Source: CAIVND01 sp035532075 (GTDB lineage Bacteria; Actinomycetota; Acidimicrobiia; Acidimicrobiales; Bog-793). From it: a stretch of 64,000 nucleotides of DNA. Made by a program: the position numbers and the translations under genes. The stretch covers positions 3,596 to 67,595 of the forward strand of contig DATKRV010000105.1 in assembly GCA_035532075.1 (NCBI GenBank). The letters run 5' to 3'. This document shows, in pieces, positions 16,410-24,533 of the stretch. Below the pieces are notes generated by a model. It was given only the letters and a program-made list of their open reading frames with translations, was not told the origin of the DNA and searched no databases. Numbering within the stretch: position 1 is the first letter of the stretch; each line of letters opens with the position of its first letter.

Positions 16410-17188
16410 CGAGAACGCTCAAGGTCACTGGGGTCCGCAGCGATGGTTTTCATCTCATCGACGCGGAGATGGTAACTGTGGACCTCGCTGATCGACTCGA
16501 ATTTGCATCAGGTTCTGGCTTGAAGGTTCACGATCGGGTCAGGTGGTCGGATTGCGCGCGATCCGAGGGGCTGGGATTCGTCGTGCCGAGAGATGGTTCT
16601 AATCTTGTTGCGCGCGCCCTTGCCATGATTGCAATTGAGTCTGCAGTGACGCTCGAAAAGTCGATTCCCTCCGGGGCTGGTCTCGGAGGAGGCTCCGCCG
16701 ACGCCGCTGCGGTGCTGCGTCATTTTGGATTCGATAACCTTGAGCGAGCTGCAAAACTCGGCGCAGATGTACCATTTTGTATCTCAGGTGGTCGTGCGCG
16801 CGTCACGGGAATCGGTGAAATCGTTGAGTCGCTTCCTTACGTTGAGCAATCATTTGTGATTGTTACTCCACCGTTTGGAATCGAGACTTCAAAGGTGTAT
16901 CGCACCTACGACATGCTCGGTAAACGTGAGGAGATTTCGGGAAAGAATGACCTTGAGCGAGCGGCCTTTCGCGTCGAGCCACGTCTCAATTACTGGCGTG
17001 ACCAGCTCGCGGACGTGACCGGCAGGGAACCTGTGCTCGCGGGAAGCGGATCATCGCTGTTTGTCGAGTGCGCGCATGATGAGCGAATCGAACTTGCTCA
17101 GAGGGTGCTCGAGCGCGTCAGGCGGAGCAACGATCGGGCATTGGTTGTACCGGCGATGACGGTGCGCTCTGCGGACGAGCGGGCCTAG
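16376..17188 (+). CDS. ispE: 4-diphosphocytidyl-2-C-methyl-D-erythritol kinase IspE
   Basis: A 270-residue GHMP kinase of the non-mevalonate (MEP) isoprenoid pathway, which phosphorylates CDP-methylerythritol. The ATP-binding motif IPSGAGLGGGSADAAA and the C-terminal GSGSSLFVE loop are clear. The N-terminal Lys-Leu-Thr segment (AHAKLTRTLKVTG) replaces the more usual AKINL wording, so this is a somewhat diverged member. Start ATG 16376 lies inside the 3' end of rsmA (34-base overlap). Isoprenoids made this way would feed menaquinone and polyprenol phosphate, used by the menJ and mptB products encoded later in the window. Confidence 0.92.
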   Translation: METIEFAHAKLTRTLKVTGVRSDGFHLIDAEMVTVDLADRLEFASGSGLKVHDRVRWSDCARSEGLGFVVPRDGSNLVARALAMIAIESAVTLEKSIPSGAGLGGGSADAAAVLRHFGFDNLERAAKLGADVPFCISGGRARVTGIGEIVESLPYVEQSFVIVTPPFGIETSKVYRTYDMLGKREEISGKNDLERAAFRVEPRLNYWRDQLADVTGREPVLAGSGSSLFVECAHDERIELAQRVLERVRRSNDRALVVPAMTVRSADERA

Positions 17189-17220
17189 TACGAAGGACGG
17201 TACTTGAGGGTCAGCGGCGG

Positions 17221-17316
17221 TTACTTCGCCCTGCGTTGCCAGCGGGTGCGCTTGAGCATCTTCTTGTGCTTCTTTTTCCGCATGCGCTTTCGTCGTTTTT
17301 TAATCAGTGATCCCAT
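17221..17316 (-). CDS. Small 30S ribosomal protein bS22 (AURKAIP1/COX24 domain)
   Basis: A 31-residue, very basic peptide starting MGSLIKKRRKRMRKKKH and ending KRTRWQRRAK. This matches the AURKAIP1/COX24-type small protein known as bS22 in mycobacterial ribosomes, where it sits near the decoding region of the small subunit. The frame is intact between ATG at 17316 and TAA at 17221-17223. It lies convergent to ispE (32 bases apart) and divergent from the ABC transporter genes. Too small for default gene prediction. Together with bL37 about 5.5 kb away it marks an actinobacterial ribosome. Confidence 0.9.
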   Translation of the reverse strand: MGSLIKKRRKRMRKKKHKKMLKRTRWQRRAK

Positions 17317-17492
17317 GGCTCGGACGAGGCTAGTGGAAAACCGGACGCCTCGCAGGGAGTGGCACCCAGGAACTCTGCCGGTCGCCATGGTGGACCGCGC
17401 GCGTCGGCAGATCCTCTCGATGGCGCGTTAGGGTAACGGGGAAACCTTTGCGGCGTATTTGCGGGATTTTTGCCGAGGGAACGGGGTCGTAT

Positions 17493-18410
17493 GTGATCGA
17501 AGTGCGAGGTCTCACCAAGCGTTATGGCGACAAGATCGCAGTCGAAGATCTCTCATTCAATGCCTACCCGGGGGTCGTGACCGGGTTCCTTGGTCCGAAT
17601 GGCTCCGGCAAGTCAACGACAATGCGTGTGATCATGGGCCTCGACCATCCGAACGGCGGAACGGCGACGATCAATGGTCGTCCTTATCATGATCTTGACT
17701 GGCCGTTGCGTGAGGTCGGAGCACTATTGGAGGCACGTGCGATTCACCCTGGTCGCACTGCCAGATCTCATCTATGGATGCTCGCGCAGACCAATCAGAT
17801 CGCGCGTTCTCGCGTTGACGAGGTGCTCGACATCGTTGGTCTTACCGAGGTCGCGAATCAGCTGACGGGAAAGTTCTCGCTTGGCATGAGCCAGCGACTC
17901 GGCATCGCGGCCTCCCTCCTTGGTGATCCGGGCGTTTTGCTCTATGACGAACCGGTCAACGGGCTTGATGCAGAGGGTATCCGATGGGTTCGCAATCTGC
18001 TCATCGGTCTCGCCAGACAGGGTCGTACCCTCTTTGTGTCAAGCCATCTGATGAGCGAAATGGCTCAGATGGCAGACGATGTTGTGGTGATTGGCCGCGG
18101 GCGGCTCATCACCCAGGCGCTGATGAGTGATCTTCTTGCTGGCAACCAGCAGAGCTTCGTGCGCGTACGTTCGCCGGGGATCGACCCACTGGTTGTGCTC
18201 CTCGAGACAAATGGCGCCAGAATCTCACGCGAATCAGATGGATCGATCAGCGTCTCTGGGCTTACTGAGGAGATGGTCGGCGATCTCGCCTTTGAGGCGG
18301 GCATTGCACTGCACGAGCTTGCGCCGGTCAACGCCTCACTCGAAGAGGTTTTCATGGAACTCACCGAAGAGAGTGTGGAATACCACGGTGCCCCGGGAGG
18401 ATCCCAATGA
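17493..18410 (+). CDS. ABC transporter ATP-binding protein (ABC-2 type exporter)
   Basis: A 305-residue ATPase. Walker A is GPNGSGKST near residue 38, the signature is FSLGMSQRLG, Walker B is VLLYDEPVNGLD, and the switch His is in SSHLMSEM. The C-terminal 80 residues form the regulatory extension usual in DrrA/NatA-type exporter ATPases. The start GTG 17493 fits the family beginning VIEVRGLTKRYG; a TTG at 17448 is less likely. It overlaps the following permease by four bases, so the two form one exporter. The substrate is unknown; such pairs export drugs, lipids or ions in actinobacteria. Confidence 0.9.
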   Translation: MIEVRGLTKRYGDKIAVEDLSFNAYPGVVTGFLGPNGSGKSTTMRVIMGLDHPNGGTATINGRPYHDLDWPLREVGALLEARAIHPGRTARSHLWMLAQTNQIARSRVDEVLDIVGLTEVANQLTGKFSLGMSQRLGIAASLLGDPGVLLYDEPVNGLDAEGIRWVRNLLIGLARQGRTLFVSSHLMSEMAQMADDVVVIGRGRLITQALMSDLLAGNQQSFVRVRSPGIDPLVVLLETNGARISRESDGSISVSGLTEEMVGDLAFEAGIALHELAPVNASLEEVFMELTEESVEYHGAPGGSQ

Positions 18411-19234
18411 ACGGTGAGACGACAGCCCCGCGCCCGCCACCTCCGATTTTCGTCGGCCACTCGTCGCTGCGTGGCGTGATCGCATCGGAGATCACCAAGC
18501 TGCGCACGGTGCGCTCGACAATGTGGAGTTTTGGCGTCCTTGTCGTCCTGGCAGTCGGACTGAGCGCGCTTGCAACTTCACTCACCACCTCGCACTGGAA
18601 TCAGGCGGGGTTTGGAGAGCGATTCACCTTTGACCCGATTCGAGAGAGCCTCATCGGGGTATTCTTTGGGCAGTTTGCAATCGGAGTACTCGGAGTGCTC
18701 GTGATCAGCGCGGAGTACACCACAGGCACGATCCGGGCATCGCTTGCTGCAGTTCCTAAACGGTTTCGCCTTCTGCTCGGAAAGATCATCGTCTTTGGCG
18801 TCGCGACGCTCATCATCGGAGAGATCGTCGCTTTCGCCTCGTTCTTCGTCGGCCAGACGTTGCTCCATGCACCCGCCCCGCACGCAACCATCTCATCTCC
18901 GGGAGCACTTCGCGCCGTGACCGGAGATGGTCTCTACCTCTGCCTTCTCGGCCTCATCGCGCTCGGCATTGGCGGCATCATCCGGCACACCGCGGCAGCG
19001 GTCAGCGCCTATGTCGGCCTGCTGCTCGTGATCCCGATCATCATCGCGCTTTTGCCCTCGACGGTTTCGAATGATGTAACTCGATTTCTTCCCGCTTCGA
19101 TCGGCCACACCGTCGTCTCGAGGATCCAAGATCCCCATAACTTCTCACCTGGTATCGGCTTGGTCGTGTTGGCGATCTATGCAGCGGTGGCGCTCGGTGT
19201 CGCGGGGTATCTTCTCGTGCATCGCGACGCGTAG
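18407..19234 (+). CDS. ABC-2 type transporter permease
   Basis: A 275-residue integral membrane protein. After a cytosolic proline-rich N-terminus (about 20 residues) there are six predicted membrane segments, at about residues 40-60, 85-105, 125-150, 175-195, 205-222 and 245-268. The stretch ASEITKLRTVRSTMWSFGVL is a common opening in actinobacterial ABC-2 permeases. It is translationally coupled to the ATPase (ATGA overlap at 18407-18410), so the pair makes a simple two-gene exporter whose cargo cannot be read from sequence. Confidence 0.88.
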   Translation: MNGETTAPRPPPPIFVGHSSLRGVIASEITKLRTVRSTMWSFGVLVVLAVGLSALATSLTTSHWNQAGFGERFTFDPIRESLIGVFFGQFAIGVLGVLVISAEYTTGTIRASLAAVPKRFRLLLGKIIVFGVATLIIGEIVAFASFFVGQTLLHAPAPHATISSPGALRAVTGDGLYLCLLGLIALGIGGIIRHTAAAVSAYVGLLLVIPIIIALLPSTVSNDVTRFLPASIGHTVVSRIQDPHNFSPGIGLVVLAIYAAVALGVAGYLLVHRDA

Positions 19235-19327
19235 AGGACCAGATACGGCTCCATTTCGCTGTCGGCCTATCATTGGACCGGAAAGGTCAATTGCGCCGGC
19301 ATCACCGTCACCGGCAGAGTCGCACAA

Positions 19328-19400
19328 TCTGGGATGGATCGATCTGCGGAACGCCGGACTTTGATTCCGGAGGCTGTATGTTCGAGCCTTATCTGAACTA
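19328..19400 (+). pseudogene. Decayed tRNA-Gln copy
   Basis: This stretch lines up along its length with the intact tRNA-Gln 58 bases downstream. It keeps a perfect five-pair anticodon stem (CCGGA/TCCGG) around a CTTTGAT loop with anticodon TTG (19361-19363) and a TTCGAGC T-loop. The acceptor stem cannot pair (TCTGGGA against CTGAACT), the D stem has a mismatch, and the T stem is weak. It is best read as a duplicated tRNA-Gln in decay. A tRNA covariance scan would score it as a pseudogene or miss it. Confidence 0.6.
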
Positions 19401-19457
19401 GACAGTACGCGAGGTGCTCTTTGGTCGTCGCCTGCATGGAATCAGCGGATGCATCCT

Positions 19458-19530
19458 TCGGGGGTAGTTCAATCGGCAGAACGTCGGCCTTTGAAGCCGG
19501 ATGTTGGAGGTTCGAGCCCTCCCCCCCGAG
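19458..19530 (+). tRNA. tRNA-Gln (anticodon TTG)
   Basis: A full cloverleaf: acceptor TCGGGGG/CCCCCGA, D stem GTTC/GAAC, anticodon stem TCGGC/GCCGG around loop CTTTGAA with anticodon TTG at 19491-19493, T stem GGAGG/CCTCC around TTCGAGC, and discriminator G. No CCA is encoded. A decayed copy lies just upstream. Confidence 0.95.
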
Positions 19531-19670
19531 CTTCGTGCTATTCATCTCGTCTGACATCTGGGCCCTCTGAGTGGTGGGTGAGTCGTTCGTGTATACGATC
19601 TCGAACTGTGGATCGGTCATCGTTATCACCCACACGGTTCGATTGGGCGCGTGTGCGCGAGAATGGCTCA

Positions 19671-20069
19671 ATGAGCGAAGAGGAGTTTGCCTTTCGATAT
19701 GGAATCTTGCGTCCTCTGTTGACGCTCATCGGACTTGGATCGCGCCAGGCGCGGGTGGTCTTTCATGAACGCGTGCTGGAGGTGCGTTTTGGGTACGGAT
19801 TTCGTGCTGAGATTCCCTTCAGTGCGATCTATAACGCGAAGCCCGAGCCAGGGATGATCAGTGGGGTCGGTGTGCATGGTTGGCGTGGAAACTGGCTGGT
19901 GAACGGCTCTGCCTGGGGTCTCGTCGGATTTGATCTTGATCAGAAGGTCGACGCGCAGGTACTCGGTTTTCCCGTGAAACTGCTGCATCTGCGGATGAGT
20001 CTCGAGAGGCCGGGAAACTTTCTCGCTCGACTTGCCCAAGAGGTGCCTCTCAGTCCGCGCCGCGGATAG
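19671..20069 (+). CDS. Conserved actinobacterial protein of unknown function
   Basis: A 132-residue soluble protein with MSEEEFAFRYGILRPLL at the start and a central block IGVHGWRGNWLVNGS-like in style (here GVGVHGWRGNWLVNGSAWG), then a Leu-rich C-terminus. I recall similar unnamed proteins in other actinobacteria but no function. It has no signal peptide and no membrane helix. I chose ATG 19671 because the upstream part of the open frame runs through the tRNA-Gln gene and cannot be coding. It converges on the small membrane-protein gene that follows, with 11 bases between the stops. Confidence 0.65.
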   Translation: MSEEEFAFRYGILRPLLTLIGLGSRQARVVFHERVLEVRFGYGFRAEIPFSAIYNAKPEPGMISGVGVHGWRGNWLVNGSAWGLVGFDLDQKVDAQVLGFPVKLLHLRMSLERPGNFLARLAQEVPLSPRRG

Positions 20070-20080
20070 GACCGCCGTCG

Positions 20081-20479
20081 CTATTGGATTTTGTCCCGTT
20101 TGTTGTCGCGTTCTTTGTCACTGATTGAGCCGAGGTAGTCGTTGTAGCGCTGACGCGCCGCCTCCTGTTCGATATCGCGTTGGTGGGTTCGTTCGGAGTG
20201 CGACTTGGCCCAACTGGCATAGGGGCGAAAAAGGAAGCGACGTTGGCGCGGACCCTTTCCGTGTGTGACTCCGAGCTCGTCGAGGAGCAGCCGGCGCCAA
20301 AGTACAAACGCATATACCGTAAAAAGTGGCCACTCAATTGCGTAGGCCCAGGAGAGCGTGTTCCCGCCGAGAGCCCTTCGGAACTGCCAGTTCGCGAGCA
20401 GTACGAACGCGACGACACAGAAGGTCAGCGCGAGGTGGAGGCGCAGGATCCGCCACGAGAAGAGCCGGGAGCGCGCCAT
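20081..20479 (-). CDS. Conserved two-helix membrane protein, unknown function
   Basis: A 132-residue protein. Two hydrophobic segments (about residues 14-32 and 44-62) frame a short loop with WQFRRALGGNTLSWAYAIEWP, a pattern seen in unnamed actinobacterial membrane proteins. The C-terminal half is cytosolic, charged and probably helical, rich in Arg, Glu and Lys. No enzymatic motif is visible. It is transcribed away from the Fur-family gene, with about 77 bases between the two starts. The call as a real gene rests on the conserved loop and good hydropathy. Confidence 0.65.
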   Translation of the reverse strand: MARSRLFSWRILRLHLALTFCVVAFVLLANWQFRRALGGNTLSWAYAIEWPLFTVYAFVLWRRLLLDELGVTHGKGPRQRRFLFRPYASWAKSHSERTHQRDIEQEAARQRYNDYLGSISDKERDNKRDKIQ

Positions 20480-20544
20480 TTCCTTACCCTAGCGATCGCG
20501 CTGCAATGACTGTCGAGCGGTACCCGGTAATTTGTCGCCAGACC

Positions 20545-20550
20545 TAGACT
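20545..20550 (+). promoter_or_regulatory. Leaderless -10 box of the Fur-family gene
   Basis: TAGACT is followed by six bases (TGGCCG) and the ATG at 20557, with no ribosome-binding site between. Confidence 0.5.
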
Positions 20551-20556
20551 TGGCCG

Positions 20557-21066
20557 ATGACCGGTGACGGACAAGAGGCCCCCTCCCATCGAGGCGTCGA
20601 AGGTGTACTCGACATGCTTCGCTCCGAGGGAAACCGTGTCACCACCTCCCGTCGACTGCTGATCGGCTGTCTTGTCGAGGCAAAGGGGCACCTTACTGCA
20701 GAGGAGATCGCGGAAGATCTCGCGCGACGCGCTCCGGATATCCACCTCTCGACGATCTATCGGAACCTTGACGAACTTGAGCGCATCGGGGTTGTTTCTC
20801 ACTCGCACCTCGGTCATGGGCCAGCGACATATCACCTTTCGACCAAGGTGCATGGTCATCTCGTCTGCGAGGACTGCGGAATAACGATCGAAGCCCCAGA
20901 TGAGATCTTTGCCGAGCTTGCCGCAGTCGTGCTTGGCGAGCACGGATTCATCATCGATCCGCATCACTTTGCCGTCCTCGGACGATGCGCTGCGTGTCAT
21001 CGCCGTTTCGTCGAGCAAGAGCGTGTAGGCGAATCAGATCGCAGCACGCGCACTGAAGAGATCTAG
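20557..21066 (+). CDS. Fur family transcriptional regulator
   Basis: A 169-residue metal-responsive repressor. An N-terminal winged helix (about residues 15-90) contains the recognition segment HLSTIYRNLDELERIGVV. The C-terminal dimerisation domain has the structural zinc pairs CEDC (residues 107-110) and CAAC near 146-149. Metal-sensing histidines are in the HLGHGPATYH and HGFIIDPHHF segments. Whether it senses iron, zinc, manganese or peroxide cannot be read from sequence. Its TAG stop shares three bases with the convergent TAG of pntB (CTAG at 21063-21066). Confidence 0.9.
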   Translation: MTGDGQEAPSHRGVEGVLDMLRSEGNRVTTSRRLLIGCLVEAKGHLTAEEIAEDLARRAPDIHLSTIYRNLDELERIGVVSHSHLGHGPATYHLSTKVHGHLVCEDCGITIEAPDEIFAELAAVVLGEHGFIIDPHHFAVLGRCAACHRRFVEQERVGESDRSTRTEEI

Positions 21067-22445
21067 GTATTTTTCACCGCAGCGACGAGTTGGGTGAGCG
21101 AATCCTTTGCGTCACCAAAGAGCAACGTCGTCGCATCTTGGTACATCAACTCGTTTTCTATTCCGGCAAAACCGGGCCGCATCGATCGTTTGAGGAAGAT
21201 TACGTTCTTTGCTTCGTCAACGTTGAGGATCGGCATGCCATAGATTGGACTCCCTGGGGATGACTTTGCTGCCGGATTCACGACGTCATTTGCTCCGATT
21301 ACTAGCGCGACGTCGGTAGTAGAGAACGCCGCGTTTGCCTGCTCCATTTCAAGCAGCTGGTCATAGGGGACATTTGCCTCGGCGAGAAGGACATTCATGT
21401 GGCCTGGCATGCGTCCCGCGACAGGATGAATTGCGTAATAGACATCGACACCGCGCGCCTCGAGCAGATCGGCGAGCTCGCGAACGACGTGCTGGGCCTG
21501 GGCAACTGCGAGTCCGTACCCCGGGACGATTGCGACCTTTCGCGAATACGCAAGGAGGATCGCGACATCTTCCACACTCGTGCTTTTGACCATCCTTCCT
21601 TCGACCCCCGGCTCCTCGGTCGCTACAACGACAGAACCGAACGCAGAGAAGAGAATGTTCGCGAGCGACCGACCCATTGCCTTACTCATCATTCTCGTGA
21701 GCAGGGTTCCCGAGGCGCCGACGAGTGTTCCGGCGACGACGAGCAAGACAGAGTGGAGAACGAAACCGCTCGCCGCGACCGCGAGGCCGGTAAAGGAGTT
21801 GAGCAGAGAAATCAGTACAGGTACATCAGCGCCGCCGATTGGAAGCACGAAGGCTGCTCCAAAGGCGAGCGACAGGAGGGCGATGCCTACGATCACCCCG
21901 GTGTGTGGCGAGGCGCAGGCCCATCCGCCACCTGCGATGATCGCCGCGAAAACAGCGCCGTTGATGACCTTTTGTCCTGGATAGGTGATCGGACGGCCGG
22001 TCATCAGCTCTTGGAGCTTGGCAAACGCGACAACGGATCCAGAGAAACTCACTGATCCGACGATGACCCCAAATAGCACCTCAACGACCTGATACACCGC
22101 GAGTTGGTGTGGATGCGACTGGAGGAAGTCACTCATTGCCACCAACGCGGCGGCGCCTCCACCAACGCCGTTGAAACCCGCGACCATCTGGGGAACCGCG
22201 GTCATTTTCACATAACGCGCGATCGGGACACCTATCGCGGTACCCACCACCATTGCCGCCACGATGATCGCGAACCGGTGGAGTCCTGGTGTCGCGAAGT
22301 TGAATCCGATCGCAACCACCATGCCGAATGCGCCGATGATGTTGCCGCGACGCGCACCCTTGGGGTTTGAGAGCCCCTTGAGAGCGAGGATGAAACAGAT
22401 CGCCGCGAAGAGGTCGACGATACGCAATACCGTGTCAATCTTCAT
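21063..22445 (-). CDS. pntB: NAD(P) transhydrogenase subunit beta
   Basis: A 460-residue membrane protein. It is the NADP(H)-binding subunit of the proton-translocating transhydrogenase, which uses the proton gradient to make NADPH from NADH. About nine hydrophobic helices fill residues 1-270. The C-terminal NADP-binding domain III holds VPGYGLAVAQAQH, HPVAGRMPGHMNVLL and GANDVVNPAA. It is the last gene of the minus-strand operon pntA(I)-pntA(II)-pntB, with four-base overlaps throughout. The stop overlaps the stop of the convergent Fur-family gene. Confidence 0.96.
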   Translation of the reverse strand: MKIDTVLRIVDLFAAICFILALKGLSNPKGARRGNIIGAFGMVVAIGFNFATPGLHRFAIIVAAMVVGTAIGVPIARYVKMTAVPQMVAGFNGVGGGAAALVAMSDFLQSHPHQLAVYQVVEVLFGVIVGSVSFSGSVVAFAKLQELMTGRPITYPGQKVINGAVFAAIIAGGGWACASPHTGVIVGIALLSLAFGAAFVLPIGGADVPVLISLLNSFTGLAVAASGFVLHSVLLVVAGTLVGASGTLLTRMMSKAMGRSLANILFSAFGSVVVATEEPGVEGRMVKSTSVEDVAILLAYSRKVAIVPGYGLAVAQAQHVVRELADLLEARGVDVYYAIHPVAGRMPGHMNVLLAEANVPYDQLLEMEQANAAFSTTDVALVIGANDVVNPAAKSSPGSPIYGMPILNVDEAKNVIFLKRSMRPGFAGIENELMYQDATTLLFGDAKDSLTQLVAAVKNT

Positions 22446-22768
22446 GGGTGATCACCTGCGTCCTCGGATTTTCTCTTCGGTTCAGGTTTCTGCTTGAACA
22501 TCTCGAGCATTCGGTCGGTGACGACGAATCCGCCGACGACATTGATCGTCGCGAAGACCACGGCGATGATTCCAAGCGCAAGCTGCGCGGTTCCCTGTGC
22601 GTTACCGAGCACGAGCATTGATCCGACAAGAATCACTCCGTGGATTGCGTTTGTTCCCGACATCAGCGGTGTGTGCAAGACGCTCGGAACCTTTGAGATC
22701 ACCTCGATTCCAACAAAAACCGCAAGCGCGAAGACGGTAATGAGGTTGATGATGTCGGATCCGCTCAT
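22442..22768 (-). CDS. pntAB: NAD(P) transhydrogenase alpha subunit, membrane part
   Basis: A 108-residue protein with three hydrophobic helices (about residues 4-24, 35-52 and 60-85) and the motif PSVLHTPLMSGTNAIHG, which is diagnostic for the membrane portion of the alpha subunit in the three-gene form of the enzyme. The C-terminal 20 residues are charged and cytosolic. It overlaps both neighbours by four bases, so subunit synthesis is coupled. Confidence 0.95.
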   Translation of the reverse strand: MSGSDIINLITVFALAVFVGIEVISKVPSVLHTPLMSGTNAIHGVILVGSMLVLGNAQGTAQLALGIIAVVFATINVVGGFVVTDRMLEMFKQKPEPKRKSEDAGDHP

Positions 22769-23901
22769 GACCTCTGCTCCTTCAAGAGATTCGCAGTTGG
22801 CTCGTGTCGGATCTCTCCTGCGTAGGTGATGCAGCTACCTGCAACGATCTCGTCGTCAAAGTCGAGTTCCAGCTTGCCGTCCTTTGAGAGCAATCCCACA
22901 AACTCGGCAATGTTCCTGGCATAGAGAAAACTCGCGTGTGTCGGCATGGAACTCGGCAGATTTCTCACTCCGTGCACAATCACCCCGCGATGGATAACCT
23001 CTTCGCCGGGCCTCGAGAGTTCGCAGTTTCCGCCGGACTCCGCGGCAAGATCCACAATCACACTGCCGGGTGCCATTGCCTCCACCATCTCGGTGGTGAC
23101 AAGCCGAGGAGCGGTCCTCCCTGGGATTGCCGCCGTGCTGATGACGATGTCGGCCATCGCAACCTCCCGGGCGATCATCTCGCGCTGACGATTGAGGAAG
23201 TCCTCGCTCTGTTCGCGCGCATACCCGCCCGTGCCCTCCTGGGTCTCAAGAGGAAGTTCAACAAACGTCGCTCCAAGGCTTTGAACCTCGTCTTTCGAAC
23301 TTGCACGAACATCGTTGGCGCGCACAACCGCTCCGAGGCGCCTCGCCGTCGCGATCGCTTGAAGTCCCGCAACCCCTGCTCCGAGAACCAGGACCTTCGC
23401 GGGCGGGATCGTTCCTGCAGCAGTCATGAACATCGGCAGAAATTTTCCAAGACGACTCGCACCGATCAGCACGGCGCGGTATCCCGAGACGGTTGCCTGT
23501 GAAGAAAGAGCGTCCATGGATTGGGCTCTCGAGATACGCGGGAGCAGGTCAAGGCTGAGGGAGGTGATTTCCTGCCTCAGGAGAAATTCGACCGTCTCGA
23601 GGTTTGTACTTGGTTGAAGGAGTCCGACAAGCGCCGAACCCGGGCGGAGGTAGGCGAGCAGCTCTTGGGGTGGAGCGCTCACACAGCACAGCACATCAGT
23701 TCCTTCGAGAAGTTCCCGGACATTGCCCGAGACACTGACCTCGTGAGCGCGATATGCGTCGTCGGAGAAGTTTGCCTCAGCGCCGACGCCAGATTCTACG
23801 GAGATGTGGTGGCTCTGCCGGACGAGCCGGTCGGCTACGTCGGGCACCATTGCACTTCGCCGCTCGAAGGGCGCGCGCTCTTTCAGAATGGTTAGCTGCA
23901 T
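22765..23901 (-). CDS. pntAA: NAD(P) transhydrogenase alpha subunit, NAD-binding part
   Basis: A 378-residue soluble NAD(H)-binding domain I. It begins QLTILKERAPFERRSAMVPD and carries SMDALSSQATVSGYRAVL, the dinucleotide fold VLVLGAGVAGLQAIATA, and the mobile-loop region with an Arg-Thr-Ala-Pro motif (IPGRTAPRLVT). I took the ATG at 23901, where homology begins, rather than an in-frame codon 16 residues upstream. First gene of the transhydrogenase operon. A weak TACAGA box lies six bases before this ATG and may be a leaderless promoter, but the match is imperfect. Confidence 0.94.
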   Translation of the reverse strand: MQLTILKERAPFERRSAMVPDVADRLVRQSHHISVESGVGAEANFSDDAYRAHEVSVSGNVRELLEGTDVLCCVSAPPQELLAYLRPGSALVGLLQPSTNLETVEFLLRQEITSLSLDLLPRISRAQSMDALSSQATVSGYRAVLIGASRLGKFLPMFMTAAGTIPPAKVLVLGAGVAGLQAIATARRLGAVVRANDVRASSKDEVQSLGATFVELPLETQEGTGGYAREQSEDFLNRQREMIAREVAMADIVISTAAIPGRTAPRLVTTEMVEAMAPGSVIVDLAAESGGNCELSRPGEEVIHRGVIVHGVRNLPSSMPTHASFLYARNIAEFVGLLSKDGKLELDFDDEIVAGSCITYAGEIRHEPTANLLKEQRS

Positions 23902-23977
23902 GGAACATCTGTAGTGGACATTTCTGCTGCACGCAATGGTATCGGGCAACTTTATGTAAAAGACGGAGAACTTTTTG

Positions 23978-24361
23978 GTGAAAGATCCTCGTCCTTGGAC
24001 TTCGCCCTATGCTCAAGAGGTGGACGCCGTCGATTCAACCGAACAGAACTTCCGGAATATCAACGAGATTGATGAGGGCGCTTCTCTTGCGCGGATATCC
24101 GAGGGCGAAGTGGGAGATCCTGACGGCGAATCGATTGACGATCTCGCCGGAGATGATGCTGTGCTCGAGCGAGGACGGCAGATGCTCGCCGACGCGGAGG
24201 CGAAGCTCGCCGGAGTTGAACGTGCTCTCGCACGTCTCGACGCTGGAAATTATGGACGCTGCGAAGTGTGCGGCGCACCGATCGCGGCGTCTTTGTTAGC
24301 CGAACGCCCAAGCCTCGACCGATGTGCCGAGCATGACAACGAGAACGTGACGCGCGCCTAA
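23978..24361 (+). CDS. DksA/TraR C4-type zinc finger protein
   Basis: A 127-residue acidic protein. A disordered N-terminal half is followed by a short helical region (about 65-95, LADAEAKLAGVERALARLDAG) and the zinc-finger segment YGRCEVCGAPI with a second pair in DRCAEH. This is the DksA/TraR fold that can enter the RNA polymerase secondary channel; in actinobacteria such proteins are mostly uncharacterised. Start GTG 23978 has GGAG nine bases upstream. It diverges from pntAA and converges on sodN. Confidence 0.8.
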   Translation: MKDPRPWTSPYAQEVDAVDSTEQNFRNINEIDEGASLARISEGEVGDPDGESIDDLAGDDAVLERGRQMLADAEAKLAGVERALARLDAGNYGRCEVCGAPIAASLLAERPSLDRCAEHDNENVTRA

Positions 24362-24449
24362 CCGCCAGTGTGTCGCGTCTGTGTGCACCATTTGGCAGCA
24401 CGGGGCGAAACAGCGAGCGGCAACCGGATTCTGCCGGTCGCCGCTCGAA

Positions 24450-24526
24450 ATATTCAACACAGATATTCAACACCCGAAAACGTGGCGCCCGGAATTTCGG
24501 GCATGTCGACTCGGGCATGTCGACTC
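24450..24526. repeat. Two short direct duplications between the DksA-like gene and sodN
   Basis: An 11-mer (ATATTCAACAC) occurs at 24450-24460 and 24463-24473, two bases apart. A 14-mer (CGGGCATGTCGACT) is duplicated perfectly in tandem at 24498-24511 and 24512-24525. Between them a small GCCCG/CGGGC hairpin (24487-24502) could act as a weak bidirectional terminator for the two convergent genes. These look like recent slippage duplications. Confidence 0.7.
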
Positions 24527-24533
24527 GAGCCGG

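Noticed and set aside
19449..19670. An upstream extension of the conserved protein gene at 19671
   Set aside because: It translates through the tRNA-Gln gene.
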